Shown: positions 24,931 to 35,730 of the stretch, piece by piece
How positions within the stretch are numbered: the first letter of the stretch is position 1
Layout: each line of letters starts with the position of its first letter
Source: Inia geoffrensis
Lineage: Eukaryota; Chordata; Mammalia; Artiodactyla; Iniidae
Direction: 5' to 3'
Length of the DNA: 64,000 nt
Assembly (NCBI GenBank): GCA_036417435.1
Contig: CM070900.1
Location: 169,002,815 to 169,066,814 of the forward strand
Notes under the pieces: model-generated
What the model was told of the DNA's origin: nothing
Databases searched by the model: none
The model's input: the letters and a program-made list of their open reading frames with translations, nothing else
Made by a program: the position numbers and the translations under genes

Positions 24931-25932
24931 TTAGTTTGTTTTTTTGCAGCAAATACATAAATTAAGCACAATGCCCTTACCCTGGAAGAGGGGGCTGCCA
25001 ATATGCTTGGAATGTAACAGGGACCGTGTTCTAACAACAACACCCAGAATGAATGCACTGACTTCTGTATTTACCTTTTGTGGTTCCTGAGTTCCTTTCT
25101 CTTTTGTGCAACACAATCTCAATGATGTCAATTCCAGGCCACGACAAATTGTTCTAGGATGTTAATAGTTAAATTATGTAAAATATATGGATCTTGACCT
25201 TCCTCAGTAGACTGTGTCTCCTTACAAACAGACTGAAGGGTGAAATGCTTCCTGAAAGTATACATGTAAGCTGGTAGAACAGAATCCCGAGGAAAACAAG
25301 CTCATAAATAGGATTTGGAAAACTCAGGTGGTTTTCAAAAATTAGTCTCACTTTGCCTGACAGTAAATCCTACATCAAATTCTTTAAGGACACAAGAACT
25401 GATTTAAATTCCTTAGCTTAAGTGATCACGGATAATAGAACAAACTTGCTAAAATGCATGTGGTACCTGGATTAACACTGCTGATGAGTATGAACATTCA
25501 ATTCATATCTAAGCTAAATCACTCACACCTAAGCTAAAAAAGGAAGGTGACCTGGCTACCTACGATAACCTTAGTGAGGCTTCAAGGCCTCTCTTCTTTG
25601 TCAAGCCTAGGAAATCCTGAAGCATTGACCCCAGGCACTTTTCCGTCCCTCCTTACAATAATTTGAGTCATTTTGATATGTCTCAGTAATTGAATGTCTG
25701 TTGTGCAAAGCCTGAAAAGCTTCAGGCTCCACCCTGACAGAAGAGACAACAAATAATATAATAATAATAACAGAATGAAATCATGCTTATCAGCACTCAG
25801 ACTGAAAATCAGTCACCTTCAAGTGAGACATCAACTTAAAGGAGAGTCAACAATAGTTATGAAACTCCATCCCTGATGCTGGGAGGAAAAATAGGGTTGG
25901 TGAGAAAAAAATATGTTTCTATACTTCATTTC
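24931..25932. other. Unassigned DNA left of the inverted L1
   Basis: No confident element. The stretch 25610-25930 and the continuation after the L1 (27039-27400, with 'agccaatcagcaagagcctc') could be two halves of one old LTR split by the L1 insertion. That is an inference only. Confidence 0.35.
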
Positions 25933-25948
25933 AAGAATGGAAATGACT

Positions 25949-26370
25949 TTTTGAATTATGGTTTTCTCTGGGTACATGCCCAGTAGTGGGATTGCTGGGT
26001 CATATGGTAGTTCTATTTTTAGTTGTTTAAGGAACCTCCATACTGTTCTCCATAGTGGCTGAATCAATTTACATTCCCACCAACAGTGCAAGAGGGTTCC
26101 CTTTTCTCCACACCCTCTCCAGCATTTGTTTGTAGATTTTTTGATGAGGTGATACTTTACAGTTTTGATCTGCATTTCTCTAGTGATTAGTGATGTTGAG
26201 CATCTTTTCATGTGTTTGTTGGCCATCTGTATGTCTTCTTTGGAGAAATGTCTATTTAGGTCTTCCATGCATTTTTTTTTTTTGATTGGGGTGTTTGTTT
26301 TTTTGATATTGAGCTGCATAAGCTGCTTGTATATTTTGGAGATTAATCCTTTTTCAGTTGCTTCATTTTC
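25949..26370 (-). mobile_element. Inverted 5' segment of a twin-primed L1
   Basis: Reads on the minus strand as L1 ORF2 C-terminal sequence including '[18 protein letters not shown]'. It is joined head to head to the plus-strand segment 26371-27022. The last L1 bases of this inverted part ('attcaaaaagt' in L1 sense) meet the start of the plus part ('caaaagacacatg') with only a few shared bases, so almost no L1 sequence was lost or duplicated. Confidence 0.95.
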
Positions 26371-26896
26371 AAAAGACACATGCACCCCCATGTTCATAGC
26401 AACACTATTTACAATAGCCAGGACATGGAAGCAACCTAAATGTCCATCAACAGAAGAATGGATAAAGAAGATGTGGTACATATGTACAATGGAATATTAC
26501 TCAGCCATAAAAAGGAATGAAAAAGGGTCATTTGTAGAGATGTGGATGGACCTAGAGAGTGTCATACAGAGTGAGGTAAGTCAGAAAGAGAAAAACAAAT
26601 ATCGTATATTAATGCATATATGTGGAATCTAGAAAAATGGTATAGACAATCTTATTTGCAAAGCAGAAATAGAAACACAGACACCATAGAGAACAAATGT
26701 ATGGGTACCAAGGGGGAAAGGGGGGAGTGGGAGCAATTGGGAGACTGGAATTGACACATATACATTATTGATATTATGTACAAAATAGATAACTAATGAG
26801 AACATACTGTATAGCACAGGGAACTCTACTTAATGCACTGTGGTGATCAAAATGGGAAGGAAATCCAAAAAAGAGGGGATATCTATATCTATATCT

Positions 26897-26927
<31 letters not shown>

Positions 26928-27022
26928 TATATATATGTATAGCTAATTCATTTTGCTGTACTGTAGAAACTAACACAACATTGTAAAGCAACTGCACTCC
27001 AATAAAAAAAAGAATTTAAAAA
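26371..27022 (+). mobile_element. 3' segment of the twin-primed L1
   Basis: It continues L1 ORF2 from '[19 protein letters not shown]' through '[12 protein letters not shown]', then 3'UTR, the terminal 'ctccaataaa' and an A-rich tail. The whole insertion (25949-27022) is flanked by the perfect 16-bp duplication 'aagaatggaaatgact' at 25933-25948 and 27023-27038. Its 3'UTR differs from that of the full-length L1 at 46378-53730 and contains a TATATC repeat, so it is a different subfamily. Confidence 0.96.
26880..26936. repeat. (TATATC)n/(TA)n microsatellite in L1 3'UTR
   Basis: Six-base units followed by alternating TA, within the 3'UTR of the twin-primed L1. Confidence 0.93.
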
Positions 27023-27038
27023 AAGAATGGAAATGACT

Positions 27039-28071
27039 GATTATTCAATACGTATAGTAGCAACTAAAGACCAGATCAGATAATAAACCCATCCCAGTGA
27101 GAGCTCTCCACACACACCTCTGGAAGCTAGCTAATAAATGACAGACACATGATCCAGAAAATCAGCCAATCAGCAAGAGCCTCACTCCTGTAAACATCCT
27201 TCTTTTGCTAAGGTCAGTGAGTCCAAAATCTGCTTCTGAAAGGCTACCTATCTCTGAACTCAGAATTTTTAAAAGCGATATACGGGATCAGAGTTTTGCC
27301 TTGTTCAGAGAGACTGGCTGATAAGCAAAGGCCCTCCTTCTTCCAGATCCTGACTGATGACCTCTTCCTTCCATAGTCTTTACTTGCATTAAGTACATAT
27401 GAAGTCTGCCATCTCCCTGTTATTTTCCAAGTAGCATTCTACAATCTGCAATTCACACGCTTTTGGTGATAAAGCTATTGTAAATGCCAAATGCAATCAC
27501 AAATTGGCAATTCTGGGTCAGTGCTCTTTCTTATTCCATAATATGTTAATTTCAGATAATTATTAAAATATAAATGTGTGCATTCAAAAATCACATCAGA
27601 AAGTTATAAACTCTAGATTATATGCCTGGATCTCTTGGGTTCTGCAGACTTCAGTTTGACATTAACACTGGGCACAAATATAAAACAATCGTGTTTTCAG
27701 AGCTAGAAAATATATCTCCATCCTGAGCCGATCATCCGACTTTTGGGTGGTTGAAAGAGTGATTGAACCACCAGTTGGGGCTGAGGTAGTGTATTATGTG
27801 AGTCAACCAGGATCAGGAACTCTGCTTTGTTCAGATGGACTAAGGAAATCTGAGGGACCCCATAGGCTACAAATGGAAGTTTAAGACAGGTATATACTGT
27901 TTTGTCTATATTCCTTCATTCAATAAATATTCATCGTATCCTTAACTTAGGCCAGGACTTTGCAATAGGTGCTTGTTACAGATTGTATAACACTTTAGCA
28001 TACTTGATTTAGGAATGGTTTTCACAAAAGTGTGTTAGAGATCAGAGGCTGGATGATCAAGAGTTACTCTA
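27039..28071. other. Unassigned DNA with a MIR/L2-like piece
   Basis: 27905-27990 ('ttcattcaataaatattcat', 'aggccaggactttgcaatag') resembles the reverse of an L2 or MIR 3' end. The rest is unassigned. See also 24931-25932 for a possible split LTR. Confidence 0.4.
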
Positions 28072-28259
28072 GGGCTTCCCTGGTGGCGCAGTGGTTGAGA
28101 GTCTGCCTGCCAATGCAGGCGACACGGGTTCGTGCCCCGGTCCCGGAAGATCCCACATGCCGCGGAGCGACTGGGCCGGTGAGCCATGGCCGCTGAGCCT
28201 GCGTGTCCGGAGCCTGTGCTCTGCAACAGGAGAGGCCACAACGGTGAGAGGCCCGCACA
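28072..28259 (+). mobile_element. CHR-type SINE without tail
   Basis: The head and body are intact from 'gggcttccctggtggcgcag' to 'tgagaggcccgcac', including A box and B box. The element then stops abruptly with no A-rich tail and no visible target duplication. A deletion through its 3' end is likely. Confidence 0.93.
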
Positions 28260-30318
28260 GCTTTACATGGGCATTCACTGAATATTTTAAAGTGTCTACT
28301 TAAGGGCTGCCACAGTTATAAGATTATTAATAACATAGGTGCAAGTATCCCCCTGATGGAATCTCAGTTTACCAGGAAATGCAGATATTAAAAATGTAAT
28401 TGCACTGAAACTTGGAGATGCTATAGAAAGAGAAATACAGGGCACTCTGAGAACATATAGAAGGAGGACCTTGCAACTCAAAGAAGTGATTCCCGAAGAA
28501 GTGAAATCTCAGGTGAGACAGGCAAGGGGGGAAGCAATTCTTGAAAGGGATGGGACAAAATGTGCTTCACGTAGAAAAGTGTCCAAATAGAAGTTCCAGT
28601 TGTCCCTCCTGAAACCAGTATTTCTACTCAACTGACAACATTGTGTACCTAGACAACACAATCGCCATTTTTGAAACTATTTTTGATCCCTCCTACTGTA
28701 CATCTTTGACAATAATCAACTTACATCTTGCATTTTTAGTTCCTAAAATAGCATTGATGTTTCTACATTCTCTGACTCCTTTTCCACTGTTACTGTAATT
28801 CAGGTAAAAATCTGTGCCACAGTTTGTTCTTGTATTTGAAAAAATATAAACAGTATGTTTGGGGTGTGGCATCTGAGAGTTGGTACCATATCATATTCAT
28901 TTTTGTGCCTTAATATCTAGCATAGTGCCTGGCACACACATGTGCTCAATAAATGTCTGGCAAGTAAATATGGGTCTCTTGATTTTACTAGTTAAGCCCA
29001 GTGATGAGAAAGGGTATTATAGAACTAAGGGACAAAGCTTTCGTGAGAAGAGGCATAGCTTTCCATATCGTACTCTGAATGCTTTACACTCACAGATCAT
29101 GTAGATGAAGCTCCAGATAAGGTGTTGGGAAAGTAGGAGTATGTTAACGGAACAAGCTTTTGTGATTTCTTATATCCAGGGACTATATGCTATTTTATCC
29201 CAGATTCCCTAGACAATGGACCCTGAGGTGAAGAATCAGCAACAATCCAAAATTAGTAAAAAAATAATTCCAGCACAATAGAAGCAAGGGAAAAGGACAT
29301 AAGACAAGCTGGATTGTAGAGAATACAAGGCGATGTGTTACTGCACTAGCCACTGCTTCCTGTTGAATCTGGAAGAGACACAGCTGGTGGGCACCTGCTT
29401 AGCCACCAGGATACAACAAGCCAGACTGTATGGAGATGATAGTCTGGTATTTGATACTTGTATTTGATGATACTTCAAATAGTCCAACGTAGGGAGGAAA
29501 AAAGAGATTGTTCATTTGCCTGTTCTGTCTGATCTCCAAAGCTATATTATTCAAATTGCCCTATGAGAAAATTAACACTACTTTTCTGGGATTGCCTTAG
29601 CTGGTGCATTTGCCAGTAGCCAGGAGGCCAGATCCTATGCCCTGCTACATATCCTTTCAATTACCTCTGAAAGGGGCTAGAGAATTTGGGTCTTTTATGC
29701 CGGTAGCTGGAACGGAGAAAGGGGCTGACAGTTAAGAAGACAGGCAAAGTTAAAAGAATCTGAGGAACTCTGTGAAAGGTGTTCGATAGATTTGCCAAGA
29801 AACATTTCTAGCAGAGAATCAACGACTTCACATTCCAATATTTAAAAGACAATTTGCCTGAAATCTATAACTTAATGGAAAAATTGTTTTCATAGGACTA
29901 GAGAATGAGCAGTCAGCAATTTCTTCGTTTTCTAACCTCCAAACTTCAACAAGAAGAAAACAATGACGAAGTGTATTTGAATGAATGGCTCCCAGCATAC
30001 AATTTTGTCTTCTGATATGTAAATTCTCTCAGTACAGTGGTGGCATTAGAAGTGGCATTCTAGGCATATTCATATTTTACCTGTCTACACATTATTTCTT
30101 ATAAATACATCTCTATTTGTAGGTATTGATAACAACCCGTTAGCTTTTTTCTGTTCTTAATTATAACATATTTATGTAGATTTATGTTTCTTATATTGTC
30201 TAGCAGAAGTTTTATTAGTTTATTATTTATTCATTTAATTAATGGACTTTTTTATAGAATATGAAGTAGTTTAAAATGATGATAGTTGAAAATCTTTGTT
30301 AAAGAAATAATCTTTGTT
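28260..30318. other. Mostly unassigned DNA with an L2 tail
   Basis: Only the L2 3' end near 28860-28975 was recognised. 29300-29900 has mixed composition without motifs. Confidence 0.4.
28860..28975 (+). repeat. L2 LINE 3' end
   Basis: 'tagcatagtgcctggcacac' and 'gtgctcaataaatgtctgg' are characteristic of the L2 3' end. The preceding bases back to about 28620 may be more of the same element. Confidence 0.7.
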
Positions 30319-30332
30319 AAAAGTGTAAGCTC

Positions 30333-30541
30333 GGGTTTCCCTGGTGGCGCAGTGGTTGAGCGTCCGCCTGCTGATGCAGGGGACGCAGGTTCTTGCCCCG
30401 GTCCAGGGGGAATCTACGTGCCGCGGAGCGGCTGGGCCCGTGAGCCGTGGCCGCTGGGCCTGCGCGTCCAGAGACTGTGCTCCGCGACGGGAGAGGCCAC
30501 AGCAGTGAGAGGCCCGCGTAAAGCAAAAAAAAAAAAAAAAA
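30333..30541 (+). mobile_element. CHR-type SINE
   Basis: Short form with pol III boxes and a poly(A) tail. The flanking duplication is 'gtaagctc' at 30325-30332 and 30545-30552. It may extend left as the A-rich 'aaaagt', where the right copy reads 'aaaagg'. Confidence 0.94.
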
Positions 30542-30614
30542 GGGGTAAGCTCATTATCAAAAAGTAATGATTGCAAACATTTTACTTAAATTTTAGTTTT
30601 AGTTATATACATAT

Positions 30615-31110
30615 TGTATTATTCAGCGTCTCCAGAAAAACAGAACCAATAAAATAGATGGAGAGATGGATAAATGATAGACAGATTTATCATGAGGAAC
30701 GGGTTTACGTGGTTGTGGAAGCTGAGAAGCCCCACGATCTGCCATGTGCAAGACGGAGACACAGGAAAACCTGTGGCATTAACCAGTTTGAGTCCTAAGA
30801 TCCAGGAAATAGGAGGACCGATGGTGTAAATCCCAGTCCAAGGGCAGGAGAAGATTAAATAAAATGTCCCACCACAAACAGTAGGGCAGGGAAAGAGGAG
30901 TGAATTCCTCCTTCCTCTGCCTTTTGTTCTATTCCAGCCCTCAGTGGATTGAATAATGTCCACCCACATTGGAGAAGGCCAACTACTTTACTGAGCCCAC
31001 TGATTCAAATGCTTATCTTATCCAGAAACTCCCTCACAGACACATCCAGAAATAGTGTTTAATCTGCGCACCCTATGGCGGGTCAAGTTGACACATAAAA
31101 TTAACAATCA
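30615..31110 (-). mobile_element. MLT2-type ERVL solo LTR
   Basis: Complete LTR in reverse from 'tgtattattcagcgtctcca' to 'gacacataaaattaacaatca', with TG...CA termini. A perfect 5-bp target duplication 'catat' lies at 30610-30614 and 31111-31115. Internal marks include 'tcccagtccaagggcaggag' and 'aatgtccacccacattggag'. About 496 bp; no internal region, so it is a solo LTR. Confidence 0.92.
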
Positions 31111-31115
31111 CATAT

Positions 31116-33259
31116 AATAAAGGAATTCAGCACTTGAAAAGTCGGTTTTATATTTTATCACACACATAGAGTCTTTCATGAAAACTATTAATAGTTATTA
31201 TACAAAGTCTTTTGACAATAATTTATTATAAAATACTGTAATTACTTGGGTTTTAACTGTGAATGAGCCAAATCACTTTATCTTAAAAAAATAAGTTTTG
31301 CGATTTCTAGTTGGGAGAGGGTAGAATAGCTAGAAATATAATGCATGTTTGGTTTGTTTTGCTTTGTTTTCTAGTGGAAGAGAGTTAGAGGTTCTTGTCT
31401 GCAACAAGTGAACTGTAGGAAGTAATTTATCACTTTATGCTTTAGTTACCCAATAGTTAAAGAGAAGATATTGCTTGCTCCTAACCTACATTACATATAT
31501 TACCTGGAGTTTTGTCCATAAAATAAACCCAGGCCAAACTCACCATTTTAATAATGTTTCTGAAACTCCCACGCACCCTGATTCTTTGAACTTTGAATCA
31601 TAGCTAAAATGCACAGATGAATTTCATATTCTTAAGCTTCAGGTAATCAGTCAAAACTTGCATTCTGCGTCTAGTGAGTCAAAAGAAAAGGTTGGTTTTC
31701 TGGTCTCTTTACTTTTAAGCAGTTAAATTGAAAATTGGAGTCTTGCAAATAAAATCCAATCAAGGCTCCATTGGCCAATACCGAATGTAAAATCGATTGT
31801 TATCTTTGCAAGACAAAATAAATCAGAGTCCTATGATGTTGGGTTTTCTTTTTCAGGCTGTGTTTTCTAGGATCTCTGATTAAATGGGGAGTTAGGGACT
31901 CCTCTGCTGTACTGGTCATGCAACAGTGACTAAACATGTGATGGGAGTGAAAACAAAAGAGTTTTTATTTTATTTCTAGTTCTCTTAGGTTATTTAATTA
32001 GGTCCTTTTTCAACACACATTTTAGTATTTTATGAATAAGCCTATTTCAGCTTCTGATTTTTTTTAATATGGTAATCTAGTGTAATCATGTGCTAAAAAT
32101 ATGTTCAGGAATACGGTGTGTTTTATGTAAAGGTGCCATTACAGAGATGTGATTCAGAGTAACAAGGAACTTGTAAAAATGTACAAAATTTATACTTGTA
32201 CTCCTGGATAACTTTGGTAACTGCAAAAGAATATTATCATTACTAGAGGCATTTTCAATATCTTATCTCTGGTCTCTCCATTATGGGCTAAATGCCTTGG
32301 TCTAAATTAAGTTTATTAACTTCAATTTGAAAATGTGCCTTTCTAACTTGTAAATGTCCACACTCTCTTCCCTGTATTTTTCATTGTTTCAGACATTCAT
32401 ACTTTGTAGCAATGTTGTGCATGTATTAACATTAAGCTCTTTGCTTCACACTGCTTTAAGTATTTGCTTTCCTTGCATTTCATAAATTTGATGTCACCCA
32501 AACATACTGTGTTGGCCAAAAAGTTCGTTCGGTTAATGAATACATTGTTCAATAAAGTCCTTGGTGAAAATTAAAAAATGTGTCTTTTAAACTGAACGAA
32601 CTTTTTGGCCAAACCAACAGTTTACTTTCCTATCAATCAACCTTATGTATTTTCTTTTGGGCACTTCCAACCTTACATCTAAGATGTAGAAATGTATGAC
32701 TTGGTAAAGTGACTAAGTAAAATTTAAAAAGTAAATATGTAAATGAATCTAATACAGCTATAAAAACGAACACCTAAGATTTTACTCAACTCATTTATTA
32801 ATGAGAGAACAAGTAGGGTGTTATAACAGATTCAAAGACTTTTTTAAGAACTCTGTCTCTTTCCTTTGAGGATGACATTTTGTGTGAAGAGACAGACCAT
32901 ACTTACCATCATTCTGACTAAAATGGCCAAATTACAAATTAATGGAAATAATCTGTACAAATTCCTATGTTAAGTATCTGATATGAGGAATGATTCCTGA
33001 AGTATTTTGTGTTTATATGTGCCTTACTTATTTTTACATCATCTTGTCCTGACACATGTAAAGACTCTGAAGGGAGAGAGTAATCTAATTCAAAAATACT
33101 ATTACTCAGCCTAACATGTAATTATTGTCTATGGTATGTCAAGCACTTTAGTATGTAATCAAGAAAGACCAATATGCAAGACAGAACGGTGTCTGCTTTT
33201 AAGGAACTTAAGCTTATCTTTATGTTCTGATATCAGAACAATTAGCATGTCATTCAATT
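31116..33259. other. Unassigned DNA holding a mariner-derived MITE
   Basis: Apart from the MITE at 32507-32622, no repeats were recognised. The stretch 31560-31830 looks unique and of moderate complexity. It includes a CCAAT/ATTGG pair within 'ccaatcaaggctccattggc', so it could be a conserved non-coding element. Confidence 0.4.
32507..32622 (+). mobile_element. Mariner-derived MITE
   Basis: About 116 bp with long terminal inverted repeats sharing 'ggccaaaaagttcgttc' and its complement, between TA dinucleotides at 32505-32506 and 32623-32624. The interior 'tgttcaataaagtccttggt' matches the 3' end of the mariner at 9449-9468. It is therefore an internally deleted copy of the same or a sister family, too small to encode anything. 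Confidence 0.93.
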
Positions 33260-33273
33260 AAAAACCTCTTTTA

Positions 33274-33488
33274 GGGCTTCCCTGGTGGCGCAGTGGTTGA
33301 GAGTCCGCCTGCCCATGCAGGGGACACGGGTTCGTGTCCCGGTCCGGGAAGATCCCACATGCCACGGAGCGGCTGGGCCTGTGAGCCATGGCCGCTGAGC
33401 CTGAGCGTCTGGAGCCTGTGATCCGCAACGGGAGAGGCCACAACAGTGAGAGGCCTGCGTACAGAAAAAACAAAAACAAAACAAAACA
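33274..33488 (+). mobile_element. CHR-type SINE
   Basis: Short form with A and B boxes and a CAAAA-type tail. Perfect target duplication 'aaaaacctctttta' at 33260-33273 and 33489-33502. Confidence 0.97.
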
Positions 33489-33502
33489 AAAAACCTCTTT
33501 TA

Positions 33503-34006
33503 TTAGAATATTTATCTCTATCTTTCTATCAATGCAGAAAAATGAATTCAGATTCCAAGCACTTATTATAATTTAAAATTAGATTCTAGTCTTTATAATG
33601 AAGCAAACCAAGATCAAAATATTTCAACTACAGAAATATGCTGTTTTCATTGTGATAAAACTTTAAAAATCCTTTGGGCATTCAGAGATCTTAACAAAAA
33701 TATACTTATTTGAAAATAGTAAAATAAAGTTTTGCCATGTGGGATGGGTTACATAAGCAAACCAAGATTGAAATGTGGGCTTGGTAACTGTTATATTGCA
33801 AACTCTTGAAAGATAACTCCTGGTATTTCATTAGCACATGCACTTTTCTTTCTTTCTTGATTCGGTAAAAAAAATGTCCTTTATATAATTTGGGACATGT
33901 ATTCTATCTTTTCGAGCAGTACATTTTTTCCTCCAGATACTACATGGAAATATTAATGTTTCAAAACCTCAAGGTGTAGGATTCTGTGCAGTGTATGTTT
34001 GAAACC

Positions 34007-34057
<51 letters not shown>

Positions 34058-34987
34058 CAAATTTTAAGATCAAACCAAACCAATGTGGATATACTAATTA
34101 ATCTGAAAGGGCTTTTTCCTTGGGGCAGAATCCATATAGTATCTCTTTATAAAAATCCATAAAGAGTCTGAATTTACAGCCAGTTTTCTGACATTCACAC
34201 ACAAAATGTGACTAATGTATTATATCTCTTGAGTGACTTGTGACTTCCAATTTATTCATTTAATCTAATCTAGAGGACATGGATGAATTAGTGTTAATGG
34301 TATAAGAATTTAATCCAGAATTTTGGATGCCTGGTGAAATATGTAGGATCAGGCCCTTGAAAGAGTCAGCATCAGGCACTTGGTAAAGAAACTTATGAAA
34401 TGTCCTTGAGCTTCAAAACTATGAGTAATATATTTATTGCAGCATTATTAAAGATAGGCTATCAATAGATATTTAAACTAATTAATAGTTTTGGAGCTCA
34501 TCCGTGACAATCACTCACTTCTGGTGGGTGATGCAGTAAAGTAGGCCAACAGTTGCAGTGGACTTTGGTAATAAACTTATATAAATAGAAAGCTATGGAA
34601 AATTGTTAAACACTCTCAGCAAAAACCACACCTTTTCAGGAAATTATTTGTGAAGTTACAAACTTATGTAGCTCTTTTCTACCAAAGTTTTATATAATTA
34701 TATATAATGTGCCTATGAAGGTCTTAAATTTTGATTCACGTATTCACTTTCTGTTTGTATTCTGATTTATTAAAATTGTTGTAGACTCATATGAATATGA
34801 AAGCTTGCTATAGTTTAACTCTGTATTTCAACCTCTGAAAAATAAAATTCATAAGGGTATTGTCAGGTGGTTAAGTAACATTAAAGAATTCCAAAAAGGG
34901 TGACATTATTTTGTCATAACATTTACAAAGTGGTTGGCACAGCTGTAAAAGTAAAATTATTACAACTATTTAAAGAGATAATATTTT
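33503..34987. other. Unassigned AT-rich DNA with an AC repeat
   Basis: Nothing recognised besides the dinucleotide repeat at 34011-34052. Confidence 0.45.
34011..34052. repeat. (AC)21 microsatellite
   Basis: A perfect AC tract, likely polymorphic. Confidence 0.97.
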
Positions 34988-34998
34988 AAAAGCCCCTA

Positions 34999-35204
34999 GG
35001 GCTTCCCTGGTGGGGCAGTGGCTGAGAGTCCGCCTGTCGATGCAGGGGACACGGGTTCATACCCCGTTCTGGGAAGATCCCACATGCCGCGGAGCAGCTA
35101 GGCCCGTGAGTCATGGCCACTGAGCCTGCGCGTCTGGGGCCTGTGCTCTGCAACGGGAGAGGCCACAACGGTAAGAGGCCCGCGTACCGCAAAAAAAAAA
35201 AAAA
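34999..35204 (+). mobile_element. CHR-type SINE
   Basis: Short form with poly(A) tail. Target duplication 'aaaagccccta' at 34988-34998 and 35205-35215. Confidence 0.96.
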
Positions 35205-35427
35205 AAAAGCCCCTAACTTTCAATAGATTTTATGCTCAACTAATTCACAAGGTTTACCAATGAAATTTCTCTTTGAGAAACTTGCCACAAATATGGGAAA
35301 ATAAATTAAATCAGACCGTGTTTATTAGACCAAGAAAGACTTAAGGAAATAGTAATTGTGATCCCAAAATTAGATCTATCTTATAGACAGACCATTAATT
35401 ACAAATTGCTTAAGAAATAAAAATCAA

Positions 35428-35714
35428 GGGCTTCCCCGGTGGCGCAGTGGTTGAGAATCCGCCTGTCAATGCAGGGGACACGGGTTCAAGCCCTGGTCTG
35501 GGAAGATCCCACATGCTGCGGAGCAACTGGGCCCGTGAGCCAGAACTACTGAGCCTGCGCGTCTGGAGCCTGTGCTCCGCAACAAGAGAGGCTGTGACAG
35601 TGAGAGGCCCGCGCACCGCGATGAAGAGTGGCCCCCGCTCGCAGCAACTAGAGAAAGCCCTTGCACAGAAACGAAGACCCAACACAGCCAAAAAGTAAAA
35701 ATAATTAAAAAATA
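35428..35714 (+). mobile_element. Long-form CHR-type SINE
   Basis: It has the same head as its neighbours but keeps the longer 3' part ('gcagcaactagagaaagccc' and 'aagacccaacacagcc') before the A/T-rich tail. The target duplication 'aagaaataaaaatcaa' (35412-35427) has one mismatch to 35715-35730. The long form is the full-length type, and the short copies fit the internally deleted type described in cetaceans. Confidence 0.95.
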
Positions 35715-35730
35715 AAGAAATAAAAAGCAA

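Noticed and set aside
28035..28278. Several 60-100 codon Arg/Pro-rich frames opposite SINEs (also at 9452, 30271, 33254, 35410, 48850, 62291)
   Set aside because: They are antisense translations of the CHR SINE consensus and recur at every copy.
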